NCBI GenBank assembly: GCA_031552235.1
Contig: JAVBMR010000006.1
Span: 35,131-99,130 of the forward strand
Length of the DNA stretch: 64,000 nt
Source of the DNA: WRDF01 sp031552235
GTDB taxonomy: Bacteria > Bacteroidota > Bacteroidia > Bacteroidales > Rikenellaceae
Direction: 5' to 3'
Below are positions 1-7,822 of this stretch, in pieces. Position numbers and translations under genes: made by a program. Position 1 is the stretch's first letter. Every line of letters starts with the position of its first letter. Below the pieces are notes generated by a model. That model did not search any database. It was not told the origin of the DNA and saw only the letters and a list, made by a program, of their open reading frames with translations.

Positions 1-141
1 AGGCTTTTTTCGGAGGCGGTAAAGTGGGGCGGAACTTTTGTGCTGGCGCTGGGCTATACCCTTTCGTTCGCGCCTTCAAAAGGGGGCTATCTGTTTATCA
101 TGCGCTGGAACATAACCCGCGGATTGCTGGGGTTGGCCTGA
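1..141 (+). CDS. C-terminal end of a membrane protein (partial)
   Basis: An open frame enters from the left edge and stops at TGA 139-141, giving 46 residues. The tail holds two hydrophobic stretches (around GTFVLALGYTLSF and YLFIMRW), so it looks like the end of an integral membrane protein. There is too little sequence to name a family. An overlapping open frame from 24 to 260 is less convincing because it contains no recognisable domain and runs into the repeat-bearing gap. Confidence 0.45.
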   Translation, partial: RLFSEAVKWGGTFVLALGYTLSFAPSKGGYLFIMRWNITRGLLGLA

Positions 142-312
142 AGTTCCCATACAACCTTGAGTACATATTTTTTTTGTCACTTTTTACCATAGGCGGTTGC
201 TGTGGTGACTTCGAAAGAGCGTTATGCTTGTTTCGCGCTGTAACATTCAGGTGCGGATAGGTCCACATGCTATGTTCGGGAGCCTAAAATGCATCGAACT
301 ATACACTATATG

Positions 313-417
313 TTTTTCGGCACGCAGCCAGCGGAGGCTGTGTCGAGCCGCAGGCGAGGAATTTCAGCCCTCCGCGCCGGGTGGCTGCGGGCTGAGAGCC
401 TTGCTATGCAAGGCTGA
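313..417 (+). repeat. Dispersed repeat family B, copy 1
   Basis: A GC-rich segment that matches the reverse complement of 48651-48752 closely (shared blocks include GCCCTCCGCGCCGGGTGGC and the flanking TTCGGC...GCAGCC...GCGGAGG) and more loosely 16086-16190. It can fold as a long imperfect hairpin and ends in a small hairpin GCCTTG-CTATG-CAAGGC. The rest of 142-456 shows no gene. Confidence 0.65.
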
Positions 418-456
418 TATATTAGAATAATACAGATTTCTTGCTTTATTTAGCCG

Positions 457-1371
457 TCAATTCCTCTTCTTTTTCCCGTTACTTTTTTTCGGGCATATGA
501 CTTTCAGCGCGCCTTTCTCGCATGTTATCTCTACCGGGAAATCAGGGCCGGTCTGGCCGTCTATGTCGGTCAGTTCCTGTGTGGCGCACTCCGCCCTAAG
601 TTTCGTACAACGGATATGTTCCATGCCCGCCGGGTATTTCTTCGGCTTGCGCGGGAGGGTCACATAATGCAGTACGGTCTGTATGTTCTCTATGGGGTTG
701 TCGCCTTTGAGGATCAGGATGTCGAGCATCCCGTCGTCGACCTCGGAAAGGTAGGCCAGGCGCAGTTTGCCTGCCGTTTTGCCGTTGAAAACGAAGAATA
801 TGACCGAAGGGCCTTCGTAGTTTCCTCCGTCCGACTCTATCTTGATATGCAGTTTGCGGAAACGCACCAGATCGCCCACGCCCGTGGCGTAATAGGCCAG
901 CTTGCCGAACGTGTTTTTCAGGATGGTCGGCGTCTTTTGCGAGATGTCGCTGAACAGGCCGCAACTGAAAACGTTGGCGAACCACTGCCCGTTGACCTTG
1001 CCCAGGTCTACATCGCGTGCCTCCCCGTCGAGTACCTCTTCGCACGCCTTCACGATATCCGACGGCATGCCGAGTACGTTGGCGAAATCGTTGGCCGTCC
1101 CGGAAGGCAGGAACGCCATCGGGGTCTCTATCCCGTTCGCTTTCACTAGGTTCACGAGGTAGTTCACCGTGCCGTCGCCGCCCGCAACCAGAATGTGGTC
1201 GTAGTCGCCTTTCAACTCACTCGCTATCTCGCCGTCGCTCAGTTTGAAATCGAGGCGCAGCGGGACGATGGTGTAGCCCCGCGACTGGTACAGCCCGATT
1301 ATCTCGTCGAGCCGGTTCGTTACCGTGTTTTCCCCCGATTTGGGGTTGTATATGAACCTTACTTTTTTCAT
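457..1371 (-). CDS. Diacylglycerol/lipid kinase family protein (DAGK catalytic domain)
   Basis: 304 residues, the normal length for the bacterial DagK/YegS/LCB5-type lipid kinase family. The N-terminal ATP-binding half shows NPKSG at 9-13, the GGDGT nucleotide-binding signature at 64-68 and LPSGTANDFA at about 88-97; the C-terminal half is the usual beta-sandwich. Such enzymes phosphorylate diacylglycerol or related lipids at the inner membrane. No signal peptide is seen. The exact lipid cannot be read from the sequence. It is followed on the same strand upstream by the apbE-like gene with about 100 bp between, so co-transcription is possible but not shown. Confidence 0.85.
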   Translation of the reverse strand: MKKVRFIYNPKSGENTVTNRLDEIIGLYQSRGYTIVPLRLDFKLSDGEIASELKGDYDHILVAGGDGTVNYLVNLVKANGIETPMAFLPSGTANDFANVLGMPSDIVKACEEVLDGEARDVDLGKVNGQWFANVFSCGLFSDISQKTPTILKNTFGKLAYYATGVGDLVRFRKLHIKIESDGGNYEGPSVIFFVFNGKTAGKLRLAYLSEVDDGMLDILILKGDNPIENIQTVLHYVTLPRKPKKYPAGMEHIRCTKLRAECATQELTDIDGQTGPDFPVEITCEKGALKVICPKKSNGKKKRN

Positions 1372-1473
1372 CGCCTTTTTGATTGCTTATTATTAAGTTG
1401 TCGCCGCCGCTCCACGCCTTAAAAGTTCCGGTGCGGCTTGTAGTCCATGCTCTGTCCGGATGCCGGCCGGCAC

Positions 1474-2472
1474 TTAATTGTTTATTATCCTGTCTTTGAG
1501 GTTGTCGGTGGCGTATGTCACGAAGCCGTCTTCCCCGCCGTCGTATACCAGGTATGCCATCCACTCCGGGTGCTGTCCGAGAAGCCAGACCGCCCGGTCT
1601 ACCCCCACGATCATAAGCATCGTGGCCACGGCGTCCGCTTCGGCGCAGGTTTCCGCTATGACAGTCGCCGAAAGCACATCGCTGTGTCCGCTTTGCCCCG
1701 TCTTCGCGTTGACGATGTGCGTGACTTTGCGCCCCGAATCGTCGATGTAGAACTGGCGGTAGTTGCCCGAGGTGGCAAGCCCCATGCCGCTCAGGCTGAG
1801 CGCCCCCTGCCGGTAGGCCCCCGGTTCGAGATTTCCTTCGATGGGGCTGTCTATCGCCACTATCCAGTCGCCGCCGCGCGAACTTTTGCCGCGACAGTAT
1901 ATCTCGCCGCCGATCTCAACCATGTAGTTCTTGATGCCGCGGCTTTCCAGCATCTCACCCATAAGGTCGCATGTATAACCTTTCGCCACGGAGTTGAGGT
2001 CGATCTGCATGGCGGGATCGGCCTTCACGAGGCGGCCGTCGCGCACCTCTATCTTCTCGTAGCCGACATATTGCAGGAGCGAGTCGATATTAGGGTTTTC
2101 CACTATCTCGCCGCCCGAATACCCGAGGGCCTGCGTGACCGGCTTGATGGTGATGTCGTACATGCCGCCGCTGATTTCGCTTATCTCCCGCGCTACCGAT
2201 ATGCAGTGCGCGATGAAACGGTCTACGCTGTCGGTCTGGTTGGCGTTGACCCTGCTGACCAACGACGAGGGGTTGTATACGGACATGGACATGTCGGCCG
2301 TCCCGAAAACCGAGTCGATGTCGTGCCGGAGTCCGGCGGTGTCGCGCGCCTGCAGTACGAAATGGTATGTCGTCCCCAGGGCGAACCCTTCCAGTTTTAT
2401 ATATTCGGCTTTTTGCTGCCCGCAGCCGGCCAGCAGCGCGGCGATCGCGATCGCCGGGAATAGTTTTTTCAT
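1474..2472 (-). CDS. apbE: FAD:protein FMN transferase (ApbE family lipoprotein)
   Basis: 332 residues from the ATG at 2472, which begins a lipoprotein signal peptide MKKLFPAIAIAALLAGC with Cys17 as the lipidation site; an ATG eight codons upstream would spoil the signal, so it was not used. ApbE transfers FMN from FAD onto threonines of extracytoplasmic flavoproteins such as Rnf/Nqr subunits. Family features visible are LGTTYHF near residue 33, the THIVNAKTG region near 240 (usually HIIDPxTG) and AETCAEADAVATML near 265, whose aspartate sits in the metal-binding site of the family. Likely periplasmic and membrane-anchored. Confidence 0.85.
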   Translation of the reverse strand: MKKLFPAIAIAALLAGCGQQKAEYIKLEGFALGTTYHFVLQARDTAGLRHDIDSVFGTADMSMSVYNPSSLVSRVNANQTDSVDRFIAHCISVAREISEISGGMYDITIKPVTQALGYSGGEIVENPNIDSLLQYVGYEKIEVRDGRLVKADPAMQIDLNSVAKGYTCDLMGEMLESRGIKNYMVEIGGEIYCRGKSSRGGDWIVAIDSPIEGNLEPGAYRQGALSLSGMGLATSGNYRQFYIDDSGRKVTHIVNAKTGQSGHSDVLSATVIAETCAEADAVATMLMIVGVDRAVWLLGQHPEWMAYLVYDGGEDGFVTYATDNLKDRIINN

Positions 2473-2548
2473 GGATTTTTCGTTAGCTGAATGCAAATAT
2501 ATGAAATTATCGGCGATGCGTCCCGGTGCTCAAAAAAAATGCTAATAT

Positions 2549-2580
2549 GTTGGGTTATAACGAAAAATGAATTACATTTG
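2549..2580 (+). promoter_or_regulatory. Bacteroidota-type promoter for rpsO
   Basis: A -7 element TACATTTG at 2573-2580 is preceded, with 20 bp spacing, by TTGGG starting at 2550. This fits the Bacteroidota vegetative sigma consensus (TTTG/TTG, 19-20 bp, TAnnTTTG). It lies about 65 bp before rpsO. Confidence 0.6.
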
Positions 2581-2644
2581 CGCACGCTTTGGCATCATCC
2601 GGTAAGGAGGATCTGTCGTAAAGTGGAACCATAACAATAAGATT

Positions 2645-2917
2645 ATGAATTATTTAAGTGCTGAAAAGAAGCAGGAAATCTTCGGTCAGTACGGGAAGTC
2701 GAAAGCCGACACGGGTTCTCCCGAGGGCCAGGTCGCGCTCTTCACCTACCGTATTGCCCACCTTACGGAACACCTCAAATCCAACAAACACGACTACGGA
2801 ACACAGCGTTCGCTTCTGCGCCTCGTTGGTAAACGCCGTAAGATGTTGGACTATCTGAAACAGGTAGACATCGAAAGGTACAGGGCTATCGTCAAAGAGC
2901 TCGGCCTCAGGCGATAA
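2645..2917 (+). CDS. rpsO: 30S ribosomal protein S15
   Basis: 90 residues, the usual size. The whole sequence matches S15: N-terminal AEKKQEIFGQYG, the DTGSPEGQVALFTYRI block that contacts 16S rRNA, and HDYGTQRSLLRLVGKRRKMLDYL. S15 is a primary 16S rRNA binder in small-subunit platform assembly. It precedes pnp, an order conserved in many bacteria, but here a terminator-like hairpin and a 266-bp leader separate them. Confidence 0.97.
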   Translation: MNYLSAEKKQEIFGQYGKSKADTGSPEGQVALFTYRIAHLTEHLKSNKHDYGTQRSLLRLVGKRRKMLDYLKQVDIERYRAIVKELGLRR

Positions 2918-2942
2918 AACTACGGTTACCGTAAAACGGAGT

Positions 2943-2980
2943 AAAGGCAATTTCTCACGTAGGATTGCCTTTGCTTTTTA
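2943..2980 (+). terminator. Intrinsic terminator after rpsO
   Basis: Stem AAAGGCAAT / ATTGCCTTT with a 12-nt loop, followed by GCTTTTT. It begins 26 bp after the rpsO stop, so pnp is probably expressed partly by read-through or from its own leader. Confidence 0.7.
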
Positions 2981-3017
2981 AGGATCACGGAAGCCGGACT
3001 TGGACGAAACACAAGAC

Positions 3018-3062
3018 GTTAAAGAAGATAAAATTATGATGTACAACGAACCGAGCCTGTAG
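3018..3062 (+). other. Duplicated pnp start region with an eight-codon mini-ORF
   Basis: 33 nt at 3018-3050 are a near copy of 3167-3198, the ribosome entry and first codons of pnp. Both carry two tandem ATGs followed by TAC AAC GAA. In the upstream copy the frame (3036-3062) reads MMYNEPSL and ends at TAG. The span 3063-3166 between the two is rich in short inverted repeats and holds no other gene. It may be a decoy or leader ORF in the pnp 5' region, or a passive duplication. Confidence 0.6.
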
Positions 3063-3183
3063 TACAGGCGAGTTCACCGACGAAGTCCCGCAGTCGCCGA
3101 AGGCGGTGCGGAAACAGACGAGAAGGTAATCAAAAGAGGTTCGGGCAACACCTTAGACACTTACAGGTTAAAAAGACGATAAA

Positions 3184-5325
3184 ATGATGTACAACGAATC
3201 AGTGAAGACGATAACCCTCGCGGACGGCCGCGAGATATCGATCTCGACCGGCAAGCTCGCCAAGCAGGCGGACGGTGCCGTTGTGGTGAAAATGGGAGAT
3301 ACGATGCTCCTCGCGACGGTTGTCGCAGCGAAAGACGCCAAAGAGGACGTGGATTTCATGCCCCTTTCGGTGGATTACAAAGAAAAATACGCAGCCGCAG
3401 GCCGCTATCCGGGTGGGTTCCTCAAGAGGGAAGCGCGCCCGAACGACAGCGAGATCCTCGTGGCACGACTCATAGACAGGGCGCTCCGCCCGCTCTTCCC
3501 GGCGGATTTCCACGCGGAAGTTTTCGTTAACGTTACGCTCATTTCGGCTGACAGGGACATCCAGCCCGACGCCCTCGCAGGCCTCGCGGCTTCGGCGGCG
3601 CTCGCAGTATCGGACATCCCTTTCGCAGGCCCGGTTTCGGAAGTAAGGGTAGCCCGCATAGGCGGCCAGTTCGTTATCAACCCGAGCTATTCGCAGATGA
3701 AAGAGGCGGACCTCGACATGATCGTGGCCGCAACTTACGACAATATCATGATGGTCGAAGGCGAAATGCTCGAAGTTTCGGAAGCCGAAATGCTCGAAGC
3801 CATCAAATTCGCTCACGAAGAGATCAAAAAGCAGTGCCAGGCCCAGATAGAGCTCAGCAAAGCGCTCGGCAAGGATGTTAAGCGCGAATACTGCCACGAA
3901 AAGAAAGACGAAGAACTCCGCGAGCGGATCATCAAAGCGACTTACGACAAGGTTTACGAAGTCGCCAAGAGCATGAGCGCCAAGCACGAACGCTCGGACA
4001 AGTTCGACGCTATCGAAGCTGAATTCATGGCCTCTATGGACGAAGCGGAACTCGCAGAAAAGAAATCGCTCGTTAAACGCTACTTCCACGACGACGTGCT
4101 GAAGAAAGCGATGCGCGCGATGATCCTCGACGAAGGCGTGCGCCTCGACGGCCGCAAGACCGACCAGATCCGCCCGATATGGTGCGAAACCGGCTATCTG
4201 CCCGCGGCACACGGTTCGGCAATCTTCACGAGGGGTGAAACACAGTCGCTTACGAGCGTGACCCTCGGAACGAAGATGGACGAGAAGATGAAAGACGAAG
4301 TTCTGGTTCAGGGTAGCGAGCAGTTCGTGCTCCACTACAACTTCCCGCCGTTTTCGACAGGCGAGGCCAAGGCTTCGCGCGGAACCTCGCGCCGCGAAAT
4401 CGGCCACGGCAACCTCGCTTGGAGGGCGCTCAAACCGATGGTGCCGCTCGGAACGGACAACCCCTACGCGGTGCGCGTGGTGTCGGATATCCTCGAATCG
4501 AACGGTTCGTCGTCGATGGCTACGGTTTGCGCCGGTACCCTCGCGCTCATGGACTGCGGTATCAAGATGAGGAAACACGTTTCGGGTATCGCGATGGGCC
4601 TTATCACCGAAGGCAACAAGTTCGCCGTCCTTTCGGATATCCTCGGCGACGAAGACCACCTCGGCGATATGGACTTCAAGGTAACGGGTACCGCCGACGG
4701 TATAACAGCTACCCAGATGGACATCAAGGTAGACGGGCTTCCCTATGAAGTACTCGCGCAGGCGCTCGAACAGGCACGCCAGGGCCGCCTCCACATACTC
4801 AATATCCTCAAGGAAACCATAGCAGAACCGCGCGAAGACTTCCGTCCGTTCGTCCCGCGCATCGTTCAGATCATCATCCCGAGCGAATTCATCGGTGCCG
4901 TTATCGGCCCGGGCGGCAAGATCATCCAGGATATCCAGAAAACATCTGGCGCTACCATCACGATCACGGAAGACACTGAAAAACAGATCGGTATCGTGGA
5001 CATCTTCTCGAACGACCAGAACGCCCTCGATATCGCACGCGGTCGCGTGAACGCGATCGTTGCGGTGCCGGAAGTAGGCGAAGTGTATAAAGGCAAGGTT
5101 AAAACGATAGTGCCTTTCGGTGCGTTCGTGGAGATCCTGCCGGGCAAGGACGCCCTTCTCCATATCTCGGAAGTAGGCCACCAGCGCTATGAAACGATGG
5201 AAGCCACAGGCCTCAAAGAAGGCGACGAGATCGAGGTGAAGCTCATAGGCGTAGACCCGAAAACAAATAAACTGAAACTCTCCCGCAAGGTGCTTCTGAC
5301 CAAACCGGAAGGGGACAAAAAATAA
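3184..5325 (+). CDS. pnp: Polyribonucleotide nucleotidyltransferase (PNPase)
   Basis: 713 residues, full length for the family. Order of domains: first RNase PH-like domain (about 1-220), helical linker (about 235-325), second RNase PH-like core (about 330-550), KH domain with the GPGG loop at about 575, and S1 domain (about 620-700, beginning GEVYKGKVKTIVPFGAFVE). PNPase degrades RNA 3' to 5' with phosphate and is a degradosome-type enzyme in the cytoplasm. Two adjacent ATGs (3184 and 3187) could start it. The leader holds a duplicate of this start region, notable because pnp is autoregulated at its leader in other bacteria. Confidence 0.97.
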   Translation: MMYNESVKTITLADGREISISTGKLAKQADGAVVVKMGDTMLLATVVAAKDAKEDVDFMPLSVDYKEKYAAAGRYPGGFLKREARPNDSEILVARLIDRALRPLFPADFHAEVFVNVTLISADRDIQPDALAGLAASAALAVSDIPFAGPVSEVRVARIGGQFVINPSYSQMKEADLDMIVAATYDNIMMVEGEMLEVSEAEMLEAIKFAHEEIKKQCQAQIELSKALGKDVKREYCHEKKDEELRERIIKATYDKVYEVAKSMSAKHERSDKFDAIEAEFMASMDEAELAEKKSLVKRYFHDDVLKKAMRAMILDEGVRLDGRKTDQIRPIWCETGYLPAAHGSAIFTRGETQSLTSVTLGTKMDEKMKDEVLVQGSEQFVLHYNFPPFSTGEAKASRGTSRREIGHGNLAWRALKPMVPLGTDNPYAVRVVSDILESNGSSSMATVCAGTLALMDCGIKMRKHVSGIAMGLITEGNKFAVLSDILGDEDHLGDMDFKVTGTADGITATQMDIKVDGLPYEVLAQALEQARQGRLHILNILKETIAEPREDFRPFVPRIVQIIIPSEFIGAVIGPGGKIIQDIQKTSGATITITEDTEKQIGIVDIFSNDQNALDIARGRVNAIVAVPEVGEVYKGKVKTIVPFGAFVEILPGKDALLHISEVGHQRYETMEATGLKEGDEIEVKLIGVDPKTNKLKLSRKVLLTKPEGDKK

Positions 5326-5366
5326 ACACACCGCGCCGGAAGCGCCGCACCGGATATTTTCAGGGC

Positions 5367-5390
5367 AGGGGAAACGGTAGTTTCCCTTTG
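5367..5390 (+). terminator. Weak terminator-like hairpin after pnp
   Basis: GGGGAAAC-GGTA-GTTTCCC followed by only TTTG. The gap 5326-5712 (387 bp) holds this hairpin and an AT-rich promoter region; no gene is seen in it. Confidence 0.4.
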
Positions 5391-5625
5391 TTCCTGAGGA
5401 TGATAAGCATGGCTTCCGGTGCCGCCGCAAGTCCCGGGACCGGTGGTGGTTATGGTTTTTTTACGCGAAAATCGATGAATTTTCACCGTGGCGGATCGCG
5501 AAAAATCAAAACCGGTATAATTTTTGAACGGCGTATCGAGGGGAATACGGTGTCTTTATTTGAAAAACAACCCCTGTGCATTTAAATAAATAGATGTCAA
5601 GGCATTTATTAATAAGATTTATTCA

Positions 5626-5633
5626 TATATTTG
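5626..5633 (+). promoter_or_regulatory. -7 promoter element for the TPR lipoprotein gene
   Basis: TATATTTG fits TAnnTTTG and lies about 80 bp before the start codon. The matching upstream element is not clear. The leader after it is AT-rich, as is common for highly expressed Bacteroidota genes. Confidence 0.5.
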
Positions 5634-5712
5634 TCTCGGCGTAAATTATTTATTGCGCGAACCAACCGAAAAAGATTGAAAACTAATATTAATTTAAATT
5701 AACAGTCTGATT

Positions 5713-7380
5713 ATGAAAAAATTCTTAAAGGTAAGTTTGCTCCTTACCGCGATGACCGTCGTGCTGGCAGGTTGTAGCTGCTACAACAAAATGGCTAAAC
5801 AGATTAGCAACGTGAAAATGTCTGCGACTCCCGAAATCCTTATCCTTAAGGGTAATACGGTCACTGCAGATGTCAAGGTAGACTTCCCGGCCGGCTTCAT
5901 GAACAAAAAAGCCATCGTGAAAGTAACTCCCGTCCTCGTATTCAAAGGCGGCGAGATCGCAGGTACACCCAAGTTCCTCCAGGGCTCTGCTGTGAAAGAC
6001 AATTACCAGGTGCTTTCGAACAAGGGCGGTTCTTACACGCAGACCGTAACTTTCCCGTATGACAGCCGTGCGGCCATCTCGACCCTCGAACTCCGCTTCG
6101 AAGTGAAATGCTGCCCCACCGCTGACTTCCTGACTTTTGCATCTGTGCCTGTTGCCCAGGGTGTTAGCAACGTACTCGGCCTTCTCGACGAAACCGACAA
6201 CGCTGCCCTTATGCCCGACAAATTCAAAAGGGTGACTACAATCCAGCAGGATGCGAACATCATGTACCAGATCAACAGCGCTGTTGTAGGCCCGAAAGCC
6301 CTCAGCTCCGACCAGATCAAACTCCTCGAAAATTTCGTTCGCGACAACCAGAACAAAGACCGCGTATCGCTCGGCAATGTTCAGTCTAAAGGTTACGCTT
6401 CGCCCGACGGTCCCACCGACCTCAACGACAAGCTCTCGAAAAACCGTAGCAACACCGGTAAAGACGCTGTCAGCAAACAGATGAAAGACGTGAAAGTGGG
6501 TTATGACGTTGCCGCTTACGGCGAAGACTGGGATGGTTTCAAAGCCCTCGTAGAAGCTTCGAACATCCAGGACAAAGACCTCATCCTCCAGGTGTTGAGC
6601 CTTTCTTCTTCTCCCGTACAGAGGGAACAGGAAATCAAGAACATGTCCGCTGTTTTCGAAGTACTGAAAAAAGACATCCTTCCGCAGCTCCGCCGCACGA
6701 AAGTCGTAGCTTCTGCCGACATTCAGGGCAAAACCGACGCTGAACTCCGCGCCGCTGCCAAGGAAAACATCAGCTCGCTCAACGTAGAAGAAATGCTTTA
6801 CGCCGCAACTCTCTTCAACGACAACGCTACCAAAGCTGCGATCTACAAAGCCGCCGCTGAAAAATACAACGACGCACGCGCTTACAACAACCTCGGTATC
6901 GTGCTTATGAGCGAAGGCAAAATCAGCCAGGCTAAGAGCGCATTCCAGCAGGCTGCCAAACTCAGCAACGACCCGGCTATCAGCAACAACCTCGGTCTGG
7001 TTGCACTTGCAGAAGGCAACGCCGCTGAAGCTAAGAAATACCTCCAGCCGCTCAACACTCCTGAAGCTAACGCCAACAAAGCTCTCGTAGACATTCTCGA
7101 AGGCAAAACCAACACGACTGCAGGCCTCCAGGGTTACAACCTTGCCGTAGCACAGCTTGCAAACGGTAACGTAGCTGCTGCTAAAGCCGCTCTTGGAAAC
7201 GAATCTTCTGCAGACGCAGACTACCTCCGTGGTATCATCTCGATGAGGGAAGGCGATTCTAACGCTGCCCTGCGCAACCTCAAGAGCGCGGTTAGCAAAG
7301 ACAAGAGCCTTGCTGCAAGGGCTAAGAACGATATCGAGTTCGCGAAACTTTTCGGTAACAGCGAATTCCAGGCCCTCTAA
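5713..7380 (+). CDS. Outer-membrane-type lipoprotein with OmpA-like segment and TPR repeats
   Basis: 555 residues starting with a lipoprotein signal (lipobox VLAGC, Cys21). The N-terminal part (about 30-170) is a beta-rich region. A segment near 215-260 (KGYASPDGPTDLNDKLSKNR) resembles the peptidoglycan-binding OmpA C-terminal motif seen in Bacteroidota OmpA-like proteins. From about 370 to 540 there are TPR-like helical repeats (YNNLGIVLMSEGKISQAKSA, then NNLGLVALAEGNAAEAKKYL). Codon use is strongly biased toward a restricted set, suggesting high expression. It probably acts as an abundant periplasmic or outer-membrane scaffold; the exact partner is unknown. It has its own promoter and a strong terminator, so it is likely monocistronic. 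Confidence 0.75.
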   Translation: MKKFLKVSLLLTAMTVVLAGCSCYNKMAKQISNVKMSATPEILILKGNTVTADVKVDFPAGFMNKKAIVKVTPVLVFKGGEIAGTPKFLQGSAVKDNYQVLSNKGGSYTQTVTFPYDSRAAISTLELRFEVKCCPTADFLTFASVPVAQGVSNVLGLLDETDNAALMPDKFKRVTTIQQDANIMYQINSAVVGPKALSSDQIKLLENFVRDNQNKDRVSLGNVQSKGYASPDGPTDLNDKLSKNRSNTGKDAVSKQMKDVKVGYDVAAYGEDWDGFKALVEASNIQDKDLILQVLSLSSSPVQREQEIKNMSAVFEVLKKDILPQLRRTKVVASADIQGKTDAELRAAAKENISSLNVEEMLYAATLFNDNATKAAIYKAAAEKYNDARAYNNLGIVLMSEGKISQAKSAFQQAAKLSNDPAISNNLGLVALAEGNAAEAKKYLQPLNTPEANANKALVDILEGKTNTTAGLQGYNLAVAQLANGNVAAAKAALGNESSADADYLRGIISMREGDSNAALRNLKSAVSKDKSLAARAKNDIEFAKLFGNSEFQAL

Positions 7381-7402
7381 CATACCAGAGGCCACGACAA
7401 AG

Positions 7403-7433
7403 GAAGGCTCCCATTACGGGGGCCTTCTTTTTG
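7403..7433 (+). terminator. Intrinsic terminator after the TPR lipoprotein gene
   Basis: GAAGGCTCCC-ATTAC-GGGGGCCTTC followed by TTTTTG, 22 bp after the stop codon. Confidence 0.85.
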
Positions 7434-7443
7434 TTGATTTGGA

Positions 7444-7712
7444 CGCACGGGTAATATTTGGATTAGGCCATACCTTATAATAAAACGTTTATTCGCAAAA
7501 ATCCCCCTACCTTTAAATAAGTAATTATTAATCTTCAGGTGTCGCATCGCGACACCTGAAGCCTGCCGCCGCCCCACGCGATGGGCTGGTCGCTACGGCG
7601 ACTCCGATAGAGCGGGAACGTCGATGTACACCCGAGGCATTATAATGCGAAACTGCACCCGTCGCCGACGGCAGACTGCACCGCACGGGTAATATTGCGG
7701 ATAAGCGTTTAT
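7444..7712 (+). repeat. Dispersed repeat family A, copy 1, with imperfect terminal inverted repeats
   Basis: The ends are inverted: 7482-7496 reversed (GCGAATAAACGTTTT) matches 7697-7711 (GCGGATAAGCGTTTA) at 12 of 15 positions. A 15-nt direct repeat CGCACGGGTAATATT occurs at 7444-7458 outside the left end and at 7682-7696 inside the right end. The interior is GC-rich with several hairpins (for example GGTGTCGC-ATC-GCGACACC). Related copies occur at 11523-11645, 16545-16750, 22796-22905, 37340-37790 (reverse) and 46838-46945 (reverse). The gap 7381-7822 otherwise holds only the terminator and the deoC leader. Confidence 0.65.
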
Positions 7713-7822
7713 AATAAATATAGTGCAAGCCGGGAGGCGAGATCGAACTTGTTCGAATCTTGTGTGAGGCGCAGCCTGTATTATGCAAAAAATCGTTATC
7801 TTGCGGTGTTAATTCAAAGACG

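Noticed and set aside
3063..3166. Known structured RNA or riboswitch in the pnp leader
   Set aside because: Inverted repeats are present but none matched a class I recognise; only the start-site duplication is reported.
3199..5430. 743-codon open frame antisense to pnp
   Set aside because: It lies wholly across pnp; its composition (many Arg, His, Phe, Val, Glu) is that of a codon-phase shadow in GC-rich sequence, with no domain.
5725..7395. 556-codon antisense frame over the TPR lipoprotein gene
   Set aside because: Mirror of a codon-biased gene; no recognisable motif, no promoter, and it runs through the terminator.
7444..7712. CRISPR array
   Set aside because: Repeats here are dispersed, imperfect and not evenly spaced; no cas genes occur in the window.
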